A stretch of DNA of 41,723 nt from Bacteroidota bacterium. Lineage in GTDB: Bacteria; Bacteroidota; Bacteroidia; Chitinophagales; Saprospiraceae. The notes beneath the pieces are model-generated. The model ran no database searches, was not told the DNA's origin, and saw nothing but the letters and a program-made list of their open reading frames with translations. Positions 34,219-41,723 of this stretch are shown piece by piece. The stretch covers positions 7,716-49,438 of the forward strand of contig JAAEZH010000040.1 of assembly GCA_018222965.1 (NCBI GenBank), in the 5' to 3' direction. How positions within the stretch are numbered: position 1 is the first letter of the stretch; each line of letters begins with the position of its first letter. The translations under genes were made by a program, and so were the position numbers.

Positions 34219-34256
34219 ACCCGACATGTCATGTGACTCGACATGTCATGTCGGGT
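34219..34256. repeat. REP-like inverted repeat, compensated variant
   Basis: Outer arms ACCCGACATG (34219) and CATGTCGGGT (34247) pair fully. The direct repeat CGACATGTCATGT occurs at 34222-34234 and 34239-34251. Compared with the RAYT-linked GACCTGTCAGGTC, the core GACATGTCATGTC differs at two positions that are partners in the stem. Confidence 0.7.
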
Positions 34257-34348
34257 TATCATTCTCTTTTTTCCGCTTGCCGCGAATGATATTTGTCATC
34301 TCATACCAATCCCTTTCAAAGGGGAATGGAAATCCCTCAAAGAATCCG

Positions 34349-34356
34349 TAATTTTG
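34349..34356 (+). promoter_or_regulatory. -7 promoter element for fumC
   Basis: TAATTTTG matches TAnnTTTG and ends 25 bases before the ATG at 34382. No -33 element of standard spacing was found. Confidence 0.4.
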
Positions 34357-34381
34357 CGGCCTGATAAAACAAAAATTGCTC

Positions 34382-35764
34382 ATGGAATACCGCAAGGAAA
34401 AAGATAGTATCGGTTATATTGATGTACCGGCCGATAAGTACTGGGCTGCACAAACCCAACGCTCCTTTCAAAACTTTAAAATTGGTAGCCAGCAGATGCC
34501 TGTTGAAGTGATTCGTGCTTTTGCCATCCTCAAAAAAGCTGCGGCACTTACCAATCGCGACCTCGGTGTACTACCCGCCGAAAAAGCCGAGCTGATCAGT
34601 AAGGTGTGTGAAGAAATCCTCGAAGGCAAACTCGATGATCAATTCCCACTGGTAGTCTGGCAAACCGGTTCCGGTACTCAGTCCAATATGAATGTCAATG
34701 AGGTAGTTGCCAACCGGGCTCATGTAATCAATGGCGGTGACCTGAAAGACGATAGCAAAATCCTGCACCCCAATGACGATGTAAATAAGTCACAGTCTTC
34801 CAATGATACTTTCCCAACGGCGATGCATATCGCAGCATACAAACTATTGATTGATTCGACCATTCCGGGCATTGAGCAACTGCGCGATACCCTGAAGGCC
34901 AAATCAGAAGCTTTTATGGATGTGGTGAAAATCGGACGTACCCACTTTATGGATGCCACCCCGGTAACTGTAGGGCAGGAGCTCTCCGGTTATGTTTCTC
35001 AACTCGACCACGGACTGCGGGCGATCAAAAACACTCTGGCACACCTCTCCGAACTGGCACTCGGAGGTACAGCTGTAGGTACCGGATTAAATACCCCTGA
35101 AGGTTATGCTGAAAAAGTAGCCGCTCATATCGCAGACCTTAGCGGATTGCCATTCATTACTGCCGAAAATAAATTTGAAGCCCTGGCTGCACACGATGCG
35201 ATCGTAGAAGCCCACGGTGCTCTCAAAACCGTGGCCTGCTCCCTGATGAAAATCGGAAACGACATTCGCATGCTGGCTTCCGGCCCGCGGAGCGGCATTG
35301 GAGAATTACTCATTCCGGCCAATGAACCAGGATCTTCTATCATGCCGGGCAAAGTCAATCCAACCCAGGCTGAAGCCCTCACCATGGCAATGGCTCAGGT
35401 CGTAGGCAATGACGTGGCGATCAACGTGGGCGGGATGACCGGCCATTTCGAACTCAATGTCTTTAAACCGGTGATGATTTACAACTTCCTGATCTCAGCA
35501 CATCTCATCGGTGATTCTTGTCGCAGCTTTGATGAGAATTGTGTGCAGGGACTGGAGCCCAACAAAAAACGCATCAAAGAGCATCTCAACAACTCCCTGA
35601 TGTTGGTAACGGCACTAAATACAAAGATCGGTTACGACAAAGCCGCCAGTATTGCGAAGAAGGCTTACGCCGAAGACACAACGCTCAAGGAAGCAGCTAT
35701 TGAACTGGGGTACCTCACCGCCGAGCAATTTGACGAGTGGGTGAGACCGGAGAGGATGGTCTGA
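34382..35764 (+). CDS. fumC: Fumarate hydratase, class II
   Basis: Interconverts fumarate and malate in the TCA cycle. The 460-residue protein starts at ATG 34382 ([28 protein letters not shown]); a TTG at 34376 is in frame but less likely. Family signatures are [44 protein letters not shown], the catalytic-loop [16 protein letters not shown] and the fumarase/aspartase mark [17 protein letters not shown] (about residues 315-331). No iron-sulfur ligands, as expected for class II. A promoter-like element and a terminator enclose the gene, so it is probably monocistronic. Confidence 0.98.
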   Translation: MEYRKEKDSIGYIDVPADKYWAAQTQRSFQNFKIGSQQMPVEVIRAFAILKKAAALTNRDLGVLPAEKAELISKVCEEILEGKLDDQFPLVVWQTGSGTQSNMNVNEVVANRAHVINGGDLKDDSKILHPNDDVNKSQSSNDTFPTAMHIAAYKLLIDSTIPGIEQLRDTLKAKSEAFMDVVKIGRTHFMDATPVTVGQELSGYVSQLDHGLRAIKNTLAHLSELALGGTAVGTGLNTPEGYAEKVAAHIADLSGLPFITAENKFEALAAHDAIVEAHGALKTVACSLMKIGNDIRMLASGPRSGIGELLIPANEPGSSIMPGKVNPTQAEALTMAMAQVVGNDVAINVGGMTGHFELNVFKPVMIYNFLISAHLIGDSCRSFDENCVQGLEPNKKRIKEHLNNSLMLVTALNTKIGYDKAASIAKKAYAEDTTLKEAAIELGYLTAEQFDEWVRPERMV

Positions 35765-35770
35765 TGGTAG

Positions 35771-35800
35771 TTTGAGTTTGAGTGTGAGTGTGAGTGTGAG
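35771..35800 (+). repeat. Hexanucleotide repeat after fumC
   Basis: Two TTTGAG units followed by three TGTGAG units, directly before the terminator stem. It lies 7 bases after the fumC stop codon, so it does not alter the protein. The tract is perfect within each unit type, so length may vary. Confidence 0.75.
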
Positions 35801-35839
35801 AGAGCCCCGGATTGCTGGATGCAATTCGGGGCTCTTTGG
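35801..35839. terminator. Terminator between fumC and the 35840 gene
   Basis: AGAGCCCCGGATT pairs with AATTCGGGGCTCT (one G-T wobble) around a short loop, followed by TTTGG. The stem sits between two convergent genes. Confidence 0.7.
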
Positions 35840-38800
35840 TTATTCTTTTACCCACTTTTTTTGGATAATGCCGTCTGATGTTTGGAGTTGGATGATGTAG
35901 AGGCCGGCAGGTAGCTGGTGCTGCAAGTCGAATTGTAGTTGTGAAGTCTCTTCAGAAAAATGATCTATATAAACCTCACGAGCGTGCATATCAGTAATTG
36001 TGATTGCCATAAATGCTGTATCCATTGATTGTATTTCCAATTGCCCTGAAGACGGATTTGGAAATACTAATATCCCTGCCTCTATGTTTTCCCTGAATAT
36101 TGCAACATCCTGCTGTATCGGAAATGCAATGGTCAACCCATTGATCGGTATCCTATTTTCAAATTGGTCAATGGCTACGATTTGATCGATTTTTATGGTA
36201 GTTGCCAAAGTGTTTGCAGGCAGTTGGTCAAGTTTGATATTTGTGGTAAGACTTGCGATTAATCCACTTGCCGTTTTTGTCATGCCATTTGTTTTTGTAA
36301 GCACGCAATCTATCCTACCAGGCATTTGATCATAGTCAAAAATGTTAGCGCCTAAATAGTCTTCATTTTGATTATAGATCCAGCCTTCAATTAAATAGGG
36401 GAAAACAGTCGAAAAGACTTCTGGGTCGAAATGGATTGAAAATGCAATACCATAAATATTCTCAACTGGAATGTCTTCAGTTCCTAAGTCAATATCTAAT
36501 TGTTGCCATTGTTCGGGGATAAGCTCTGTTGTATCCATCATGAATCCAGGTGTGCCGGGGGGATACGATATCTGGGGCCATACATCATAAATCGGTGTGC
36601 CCTCTTGATGTGTTTTTAAGCGATTGTTCCATATAGCATCCGTATCATCACTATCAATGGCTCGGCTATTATCCGTATCAGCGTGTTTGAAATCCACATT
36701 CGTTTTAGGAGAAAACGCATCAAAACTATTAGCCGGGTGAGAATACCAATCTGTGTCCGTATTAGTTGGGAATCCCGGACCGGTCAGGCCATAGCCCAGA
36801 CCGACATGTAAAAAATCAAAATGATTTACAATGCCGTCTTTATTTGCATCTCCGGGCCAATACCCATCATCATCTGAGTATAGTAAGGAAAATAGCGTAT
36901 CCGGGCAACCATGTCCATAATCAATAACAGCAAAAATTGGATATGCTCCTCCAGTTTCGGGCAACTCGAATTGGGCATCATTGTTATCTGCCGAAGCCAC
37001 CATGGATTGTGGATGCCATTGAACGCTGACTGGTTGTGAAGTATATTCTAATTCTGCCGAAAGTATATCTCCACTTGTACCAAAATTACCATCTGGTAAA
37101 CTAAGATCTTCTGCGCCGTGTAAACTAAGGGTGTTATAAACCTGACAACCGGATTCTGTGAAAATGTTAATGAAATAAAAGCCGGGAAGTAGACCGGGTA
37201 CAATAAGAGAGTCCGTGAAATCAAAAGAGGCGTTATAGCCTCCCCCATATTTATCTATATGAATTTCATATTCCTTATTGTTAGTATCAAATTGGACAAG
37301 GAGCTGATGGGATCGCGGATTTGTGGAGCAGTTAAGTTCAGACGTAATTGAATAGGCAGGGTCATCTTCGCTGAGTTCTATGGTTTCAATCGATTCACAA
37401 TTCAAATAATTGGTTACTGTTACCGTATATGTACCTGCATCCAGATCCGTTATGAGTCTAAGGGAGTCTCCAGTGTTCCATTCAAATGCATAATCTGTAA
37501 AGTCATTTCCTGGATAATTCAGAATAATCTCTCCGCCATCTTTACAATAAGGTGGCTGGGTTTCCAGGCTAGTATATTCTGGATATTCGTTTTCCATAAG
37601 AAAAGAATCTTCCCAAATGCTCCCATTTTGATCGGTCATGGTGAGGTAATACCACCCGGTTTCAAGCGGAAATATTTCCGGGCCATTATTCATAAAGTTG
37701 TTAGGTCCCGTCCAATTGTAGAAGTAGGGGGGTACCCCACCCGTACCGCTCACCTTAATGTACCCCGAACTACCCTCACATGGTAGAGCGGAGTGGTATA
37801 AACAGACTGCTTGCATAATATGGTCAGGACAATCCCCAATGGAAATGCTCCCGTTCGTGAAGTTATGGGGGTAATCCACTTGCAAACCGTAAATATTACC
37901 ACTTGGGTCACCTGGCTTATAAGAACCGACTTCTGTGTAGGACACATGCTCGTTGGTTATTTGCAGATTGGCTGAACCAGTACTCCCATCTTTGATAATA
38001 AAACCAAAGACAAGCAGGGTGTCACTGAAGTAGCCGCCTGAATCATATACATCATCATCAATCCAGGAAATACCAAGGTAATTGCCATTTATGAGGGCAT
38101 AATTGCTTGCGGTGAAGTAATCTATACTAACCGGATTAATGTCCAAAAACTTGAGGTGAGAGGAATCGAATGACACTTCAGATTGAAAGCTTATAAAGGC
38201 ACTTTCAAATCCGGAATGCACCATCGGCACATAAACTGTATCGCCGGGATTACCACAGGCTGACAAAAAGTGTAAGCCGGGAGCATCCTGCTCATAAAAG
38301 GGGATATTTTGCACCTCGATAGAATCAAAGACAGTTACATTCCCGCATAAACTGGCATCAGAAATAGTGACACTATAAAATCCTGCTTCCAGAAAGCTTA
38401 TATTTTCGCTTGTGGATCCATTACTCCAGTTTATTTGGTGAGGGGGAGTGCCGCCGGAAACCAAGAGTCGAATACTGCCTGTTGAATGATCAATAACAGT
38501 TGGTGAAACAGCATATATTTCTGCGGAAAAGGCTTCCCCGTCCTGGATTTCCATATCAACCTTTGTTGGGGTGACATTGCCGCTTGAATCCCAGACCTTG
38601 AAGGTGTATTCGCCAGCAGGCAAATAAGGAGGATTCAATTCTGTCGAGGAAAATCCGAATGGACCAGTCCATAAATAGGTGTAAGGTGGAACGCCTCCAG
38701 TTATAGTTAATGAAACACCATCTTCATCATAGAGACTGCAAAGATCGAGGGTGTCGCAAAAATTATAAATTGCCAAAGGCCGTGTATTGCCCACCTGCAA

Positions 38801-39283
38801 AATGGAGCCATTCTGAAAAACAGGGGAAAGTTTGATGATGTCCGGTATTGCCGGATGCGTAGTGCCTGCCTCTAGCGGCGTGGGGGTATCTGCAAACTGG
38901 ATGGGGGTATAATCATTTGTATTGCCGTTCAGCTTAAAGCGGATGTTATACAATCCTGTGCCACGCGGTACACTTACACCTGCTGGATAATCATCGCTTA
39001 ACCAGAAGGAGGTTATAATGCCAGGTTCGGTTGTACCTATATTCGCTTCATCCAGCCCTGGGAGATCCAGAACCTCCCAGTCGATCAACTCCAGTTTGGA
39101 AGCATCGTAGTGAATGCTATGTTTGTAGTAAACGATATTATCAAAACCGGATGTACTAACATTGACTGATACCGTATCCCCCGGATCACCCGAAGTATGC
39201 GACAAAAAGAATTGCAAACATTCCTGTGCAACTAAAAAGCCAGAACTAAAAAACAGAAAAAGGATTAGGCTAATTGTTCTCAT
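35840..39283 (-). CDS. T9SS surface protein with cohesin-like and dockerin-like domains
   Basis: A 1147-residue exported protein. A signal peptide (MRTISLILFLFFSSGFLVAQ) precedes a cohesin-like domain (about 24-165; SGDPGDTVSVNVSTSGFDNIVYYKHSIHYDASKLEL). SprB-like repeats (GGVPPYTYLWTGP, GGTPPHQINWSNG) follow, then a second cohesin-like domain (about 335-480; GNPGDTVYVPMVHSGFESAFISFQSEVSFDSSHLKF) and more SprB-like repeats. A dockerin-like pair of Ca loops comes next (about 803-885; GYWPGDANKDGIVNHFDF and DFKHADTDNSRAIDSDD), then a third cohesin-like or related beta domain (about 915-1050). The T9SS tail closes it (AGILVFPNPSSGQLEIQS...LPAGLYIIQLQ). Cohesins and dockerins bind each other in cellulosomes; here that function is only an inference. 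Confidence 0.88.
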   Translation of the reverse strand: MRTISLILFLFFSSGFLVAQECLQFFLSHTSGDPGDTVSVNVSTSGFDNIVYYKHSIHYDASKLELIDWEVLDLPGLDEANIGTTEPGIITSFWLSDDYPAGVSVPRGTGLYNIRFKLNGNTNDYTPIQFADTPTPLEAGTTHPAIPDIIKLSPVFQNGSILQVGNTRPLAIYNFCDTLDLCSLYDEDGVSLTITGGVPPYTYLWTGPFGFSSTELNPPYLPAGEYTFKVWDSSGNVTPTKVDMEIQDGEAFSAEIYAVSPTVIDHSTGSIRLLVSGGTPPHQINWSNGSTSENISFLEAGFYSVTISDASLCGNVTVFDSIEVQNIPFYEQDAPGLHFLSACGNPGDTVYVPMVHSGFESAFISFQSEVSFDSSHLKFLDINPVSIDYFTASNYALINGNYLGISWIDDDVYDSGGYFSDTLLVFGFIIKDGSTGSANLQITNEHVSYTEVGSYKPGDPSGNIYGLQVDYPHNFTNGSISIGDCPDHIMQAVCLYHSALPCEGSSGYIKVSGTGGVPPYFYNWTGPNNFMNNGPEIFPLETGWYYLTMTDQNGSIWEDSFLMENEYPEYTSLETQPPYCKDGGEIILNYPGNDFTDYAFEWNTGDSLRLITDLDAGTYTVTVTNYLNCESIETIELSEDDPAYSITSELNCSTNPRSHQLLVQFDTNNKEYEIHIDKYGGGYNASFDFTDSLIVPGLLPGFYFINIFTESGCQVYNTLSLHGAEDLSLPDGNFGTSGDILSAELEYTSQPVSVQWHPQSMVASADNNDAQFELPETGGAYPIFAVIDYGHGCPDTLFSLLYSDDDGYWPGDANKDGIVNHFDFLHVGLGYGLTGPGFPTNTDTDWYSHPANSFDAFSPKTNVDFKHADTDNSRAIDSDDTDAIWNNRLKTHQEGTPIYDVWPQISYPPGTPGFMMDTTELIPEQWQQLDIDLGTEDIPVENIYGIAFSIHFDPEVFSTVFPYLIEGWIYNQNEDYLGANIFDYDQMPGRIDCVLTKTNGMTKTASGLIASLTTNIKLDQLPANTLATTIKIDQIVAIDQFENRIPINGLTIAFPIQQDVAIFRENIEAGILVFPNPSSGQLEIQSMDTAFMAITITDMHAREVYIDHFSEETSQLQFDLQHQLPAGLYIIQLQTSDGIIQKKWVKE

Positions 39284-39330
39284 GGGTTTGTGTTTTCAAA
39301 TGGTTTGTAATCAAAGATTTGGGTAGCGTG

Positions 39331-40626
39331 TTAGTCCATTAGTATAAGCATTTTTTGCTTTATACCCAATTCGGTTTTCAACACCATAAAATATTGCCCC
39401 GCCTGCAAGTGCCTCAAATCCAGTTGAATGTATCTTTGATCCGGAAGGGAAGGAGAGGAGCCACAGACTTCCTTTCCCCATTTGTCCCGGAGGCTGTAGC
39501 TTAGGATATCTGCTTCACTTTGAATGTAAATAATATCTGAAGCCGGGTTGGGCCAGAGGCTTAGGTACGGGCCATCTTCTGTTATTCCCTCTATGTCAAA
39601 TTGATCCGGAACAGAGCTGTCTGCCGGTTTCTCTCCGGAAAATGGTGGCATTTCACAGACTTCAATGTCGAGTATCTGGCCGCTGCAAAGGCTCTGATCG
39701 GTAACTGTTACACTGTATAGCCCGGGTGCCAGGTCGGAAATTTCATTCGCCGAAAGGCCGTTGCTCCATTGTATATCATAAGGAGGCATTCCATTGCTGA
39801 GGTCGAGACTGATCACTCCGCTTTCCTGCCCGCTCATGCTGCATAAGACAAAGTCGACCTTCGGATAAAACAATTCTTCCACCACATCTAATTCCGCCGT
39901 GCTGAAAACCCCCAGAGCATCAGCGACCAGGACGGAATAATGCCCGGGCTCTTCCAGAACCGGGTTTTCTTCATCCGAAAACCAGAATCCGTCTTTTGAC
40001 CACATAAATGAGTAGGGAGGAATCCCGCCCACTACCTGATAATTGGCGTGTGCCCAGCTTGCCGACATGATTTGCTGACAAGTGCTCAGGGTATCGCAAC
40101 CGCGGTAGAGAAAAATAGGGGAGGGATTGAGCGTTTGACTTACAGAGCCTGCATGAAATATGGGAGCTATGAAGCCTCCGCCTCCCCAATTGTTGGAATT
40201 AGTTACTTCAACAGTCATTGGATAAGCAGAAAATTCAATCGGAGTTGGTGCCGGAGGATCACTTAAAACGGCAAACTTAAACCGGCAGATGAGTGCCCCG
40301 TTTTCTAAAGATTGTCCAGATACTACATCATCAGCCACCCAGCTTATGACCAAATTCCCAGCGGATGGATTCCCTATATTCGAATACCATAAACCGGTCA
40401 GGGAATGATCCTCAGAACCCAAAAAATGAAGTATATCCGAATTATAATTTATGCTGTATTGAAGAGAAACAATGTCGGCGAATCCACTGGTTCGAAGGTC
40501 TACGTTGATGGTGTCGCCTTGTTCTGCAGTATGATGAGTCAGATAAAAATGAGTACAGGAATACTGGGCATGTGCCGCTGAAAAGGAAATCAACAGCAGC
40601 AATAAGCTGAAGTAAGCGGTTTTCAT
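39331..40626 (-). CDS. T9SS surface protein with cohesin-like and SprB-like domains
   Basis: A 431-residue exported protein: signal peptide MKTAYFSLLLLLISFSAAHAQ, cohesin-like domain (about 24-165; HHTAEQGDTINVDLRTSGFADIVSLQYSINYNSDILHF...NLVISWVADDV), two SprB-like repeats (YQVVGGIPPYSFMWSKDG; SNGMPPYDIQWSNGLSANEISDLAPGLYSVTVTDQSLC) and a T9SS tail (YLSLWPNPASDIIYIQS...LQAGQYFMVLK). It follows the 40722 gene by 95 bases and precedes the 1147-residue gene by 47 bases, all on the minus strand, so the trio may be one operon. The order of domains is a short version of the 35840 protein. A TTCGGCGAA motif encodes part of its GLSANE segment. Confidence 0.92.
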   Translation of the reverse strand: MKTAYFSLLLLLISFSAAHAQYSCTHFYLTHHTAEQGDTINVDLRTSGFADIVSLQYSINYNSDILHFLGSEDHSLTGLWYSNIGNPSAGNLVISWVADDVVSGQSLENGALICRFKFAVLSDPPAPTPIEFSAYPMTVEVTNSNNWGGGGFIAPIFHAGSVSQTLNPSPIFLYRGCDTLSTCQQIMSASWAHANYQVVGGIPPYSFMWSKDGFWFSDEENPVLEEPGHYSVLVADALGVFSTAELDVVEELFYPKVDFVLCSMSGQESGVISLDLSNGMPPYDIQWSNGLSANEISDLAPGLYSVTVTDQSLCSGQILDIEVCEMPPFSGEKPADSSVPDQFDIEGITEDGPYLSLWPNPASDIIYIQSEADILSYSLRDKWGKEVCGSSPSLPDQRYIQLDLRHLQAGQYFMVLKTELGIKQKMLILMD

Positions 40627-40721
40627 GGATTGTAAATTGGGGAGGACCTACCTCCCGGTTTTCAATGGTTTTTTAACTAAGTGCTACAGGATTGATGTAG
40701 ATATTGAAGGGGAAAAGGAAA

Positions 40722-41555
40722 TTAATGCACAATCCAGTGCTTCACTACCAGGCTTGCTTTTAGATAAATTCTTACGGTATAGATACCCGGACTCAGGTGT
40801 TGAAAATCGGTTTCGAATTCGGTAGTGCCGAGGCGAAAATGTTTGTCGAAAAACTTATTTCCACTGGCTCGGTGGATGCTGATTTGTTGGATCTCATCTC
40901 CAAAAACCTGAATGTTGAATCGACCGCTGGAAGGGTTGGGCGAAATGCGAATTTTAGATTGGTTGGCATTGCGGTCGGGATCGAAACCCGGATCAGAGGC
41001 ATTGCCATTATCTATAATATTACTACCTGATATTGGTGCAGCGCCATCTCCAACTATAAACTTGCCGGCGGCAATATTTACGGTCATAGGGTATTCTGCT
41101 GCATCGACCACTTCGGTGCTGGTCATATCGCCGGGAATGCGAAGGTCAGAACTTTGTCCGGCTTTACCAACGACCTGAAAGCAAACTTCAAACAATATGC
41201 CTCCGTCTTTTATGTCCTGCGGAAAACCCGTTTGGGTAAACCAGGAAAGCAAGAGGCGATCTTCTTTTTTCAGATTGTAGGCATTTTCATCAAAACCCGG
41301 CAAGGCTGTATCTCCAAGTCCGGCAAATTGAAGTACCGTTGCATCCCAGGCCAAAGTTGTCTGTATGCTAAGTATATTATCGGAACCGCTATACTGAATG
41401 GGTATGCACACCAGGTCTCCGGTATTGGCGGTTGCAGAGACAAATCGCAACTCCACGCCTTCATTGGCTTGCGCCGAAAGTTGGAATGGATTCGCCGAAA
41501 GGCAAATCAGCGAAAAGAGAAAGAATAGCATGTGTTTTGGGCGAAGTGTTTTCAT
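40722..41555 (-). CDS. Small T9SS cohesin-domain protein
   Basis: A 277-residue exported protein with signal peptide MKTLRPKHMLFFLFSLICLSANPFQLSAQA, a single cohesin-like domain (about 35-170; FVSATANTGDLVCIPIQYSGSDNILSIQTTLAWDATVLQFAGLGDT...GGILFEVCFQVVGKAGQSSDLRI), a short linker (DPGFDPDRNANQSK) and a T9SS tail (KIRISPNPSSGRFNIQVFG...LSPGIYTVRIYLK...WIVH). It is the first gene of the cohesin trio by position. The signal-peptide coding region holds a TTCGGCGAA copy. No dockerin-like Ca loops are seen in it, so it would be a cohesin-only partner. Confidence 0.93.
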   Translation of the reverse strand: MKTLRPKHMLFFLFSLICLSANPFQLSAQANEGVELRFVSATANTGDLVCIPIQYSGSDNILSIQTTLAWDATVLQFAGLGDTALPGFDENAYNLKKEDRLLLSWFTQTGFPQDIKDGGILFEVCFQVVGKAGQSSDLRIPGDMTSTEVVDAAEYPMTVNIAAGKFIVGDGAAPISGSNIIDNGNASDPGFDPDRNANQSKIRISPNPSSGRFNIQVFGDEIQQISIHRASGNKFFDKHFRLGTTEFETDFQHLSPGIYTVRIYLKASLVVKHWIVH

Positions 41556-41628
41556 ACCAACCGGGTTTCTGATTGTAAATCCAACATGAAGATACGAATT
41601 TTAGTAAACTGTCGCCAACTGGCATTTG

Positions 41629-41723
41629 GTCGCTCCACTCGCTTTGCTCGTGGAGCTCCCGGTGGAGGCCTCGCGGTGCTCGGCGGTGGAGGTCGTTCTT
41701 TCGCTTTGCTTAAGAACTCCGGT
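41629..41723. repeat. Hairpin array with conserved TCGCTTTGCT loop (continues past the window)
   Basis: GCTCCAC and GTGGAGC enclose TCGCTTTGCTC, and GTTCTT and AAGAAC enclose TCGCTTTGCTT. A middle unit CTCGCGGTGCTCG has the same frame with a changed core, and CGGTGGAGG follows units one and two. Stems differ but keep pairing, while the loop is kept. No ORF is supported here. Confidence 0.7.

Larger units (their letters stand above)
34019..34381. other. Divergent intergenic region (sodA / fumC)
   Basis: 363 bases without a convincing ORF. It contains the inverted repeat at 34219-34256 and the fumC -7 element at 34349-34356. An AT-rich half lies next to sodA, with a weak TATCTTTA site on the minus strand that could serve sodA. 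Confidence 0.5.

Overview
The window comes from a Bacteroidota chromosome, most likely class Saprospiria (Lewinella/Saprospiraceae-like). Six proteins end in a type IX secretion (T9SS) sorting domain. Several starts are preceded by the Bacteroidota -7 element TAnnTTTG, Shine-Dalgarno sites are weak, a few TTG starts occur, and SprB-repeat, cohesin-like and WPGDAN...DG dockerin-like domains are present. No rRNA, tRNA or CRISPR array was found.

Layout. 1-906: 3' end of a di-haem cytochrome c peroxidase lipoprotein gene, cut by the window edge. 1.2-3.7 kb: lysS and a small lipoprotein. 3.8-6.0 kb: secreted beta-propeller protein with a T9SS tail. 6.2-9.7 kb: an uncharacterised helical protein translationally coupled to BioY, then a secreted thioredoxin-fold protein. 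9.7-13.7 kb: YceI, a membrane thioredoxin, phosphatidylserine decarboxylase, an EI24/CysZ-like membrane protein, a CBS-pair protein and a MerR regulator. 14.0-16.1 kb: ECF sigma factor facing a HupE / DUF6702 / YidD cluster. 16.2-17.0 kb: a RAYT transposase between REP-like repeats. 17.0-21.6 kb: iscS, an A-type Fe-S carrier, a GT9 glycosyltransferase and a FlaA1/CapD-type nucleotide-sugar dehydratase. 21.6-29.2 kb: secreted M14 carboxypeptidase and a 1672-residue thioredoxin/SprB-repeat surface protein. 29.3-35.8 kb: lepA, a double-OmpA protein, a lipoprotein, a Mn-type superoxide dismutase and fumC. 35.8-41.6 kb: three same-strand genes for T9SS-exported cohesin-like proteins, the largest also carrying a dockerin-like double Ca-loop. 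41.6 kb to the end: an array of hairpins with a shared loop.

Housekeeping genes are interleaved with a cell-surface programme: T9SS cargo, envelope lipid and sugar enzymes, OmpA and thioredoxin-fold proteins. The most unusual signals lie at DNA level. (1) The 9-mer TTCGGCGAA (either strand) occurs 13 times by my reading, against roughly 0.3 expected, usually within GCCTTTCGGCGAAAGCC or a half of it. It falls in several reading frames and in non-coding DNA, like a HIP1- or uptake-sequence-type element. (2) A RAYT gene lies between REP-like palindromes, with a distant solo copy at 6.08 kb and a compensated stem variant at 34.2 kb. (3) The final 95 bases hold hairpins that keep one loop while changing their stems. 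The cohesin/dockerin gene trio is the best candidate for a protein-level system.
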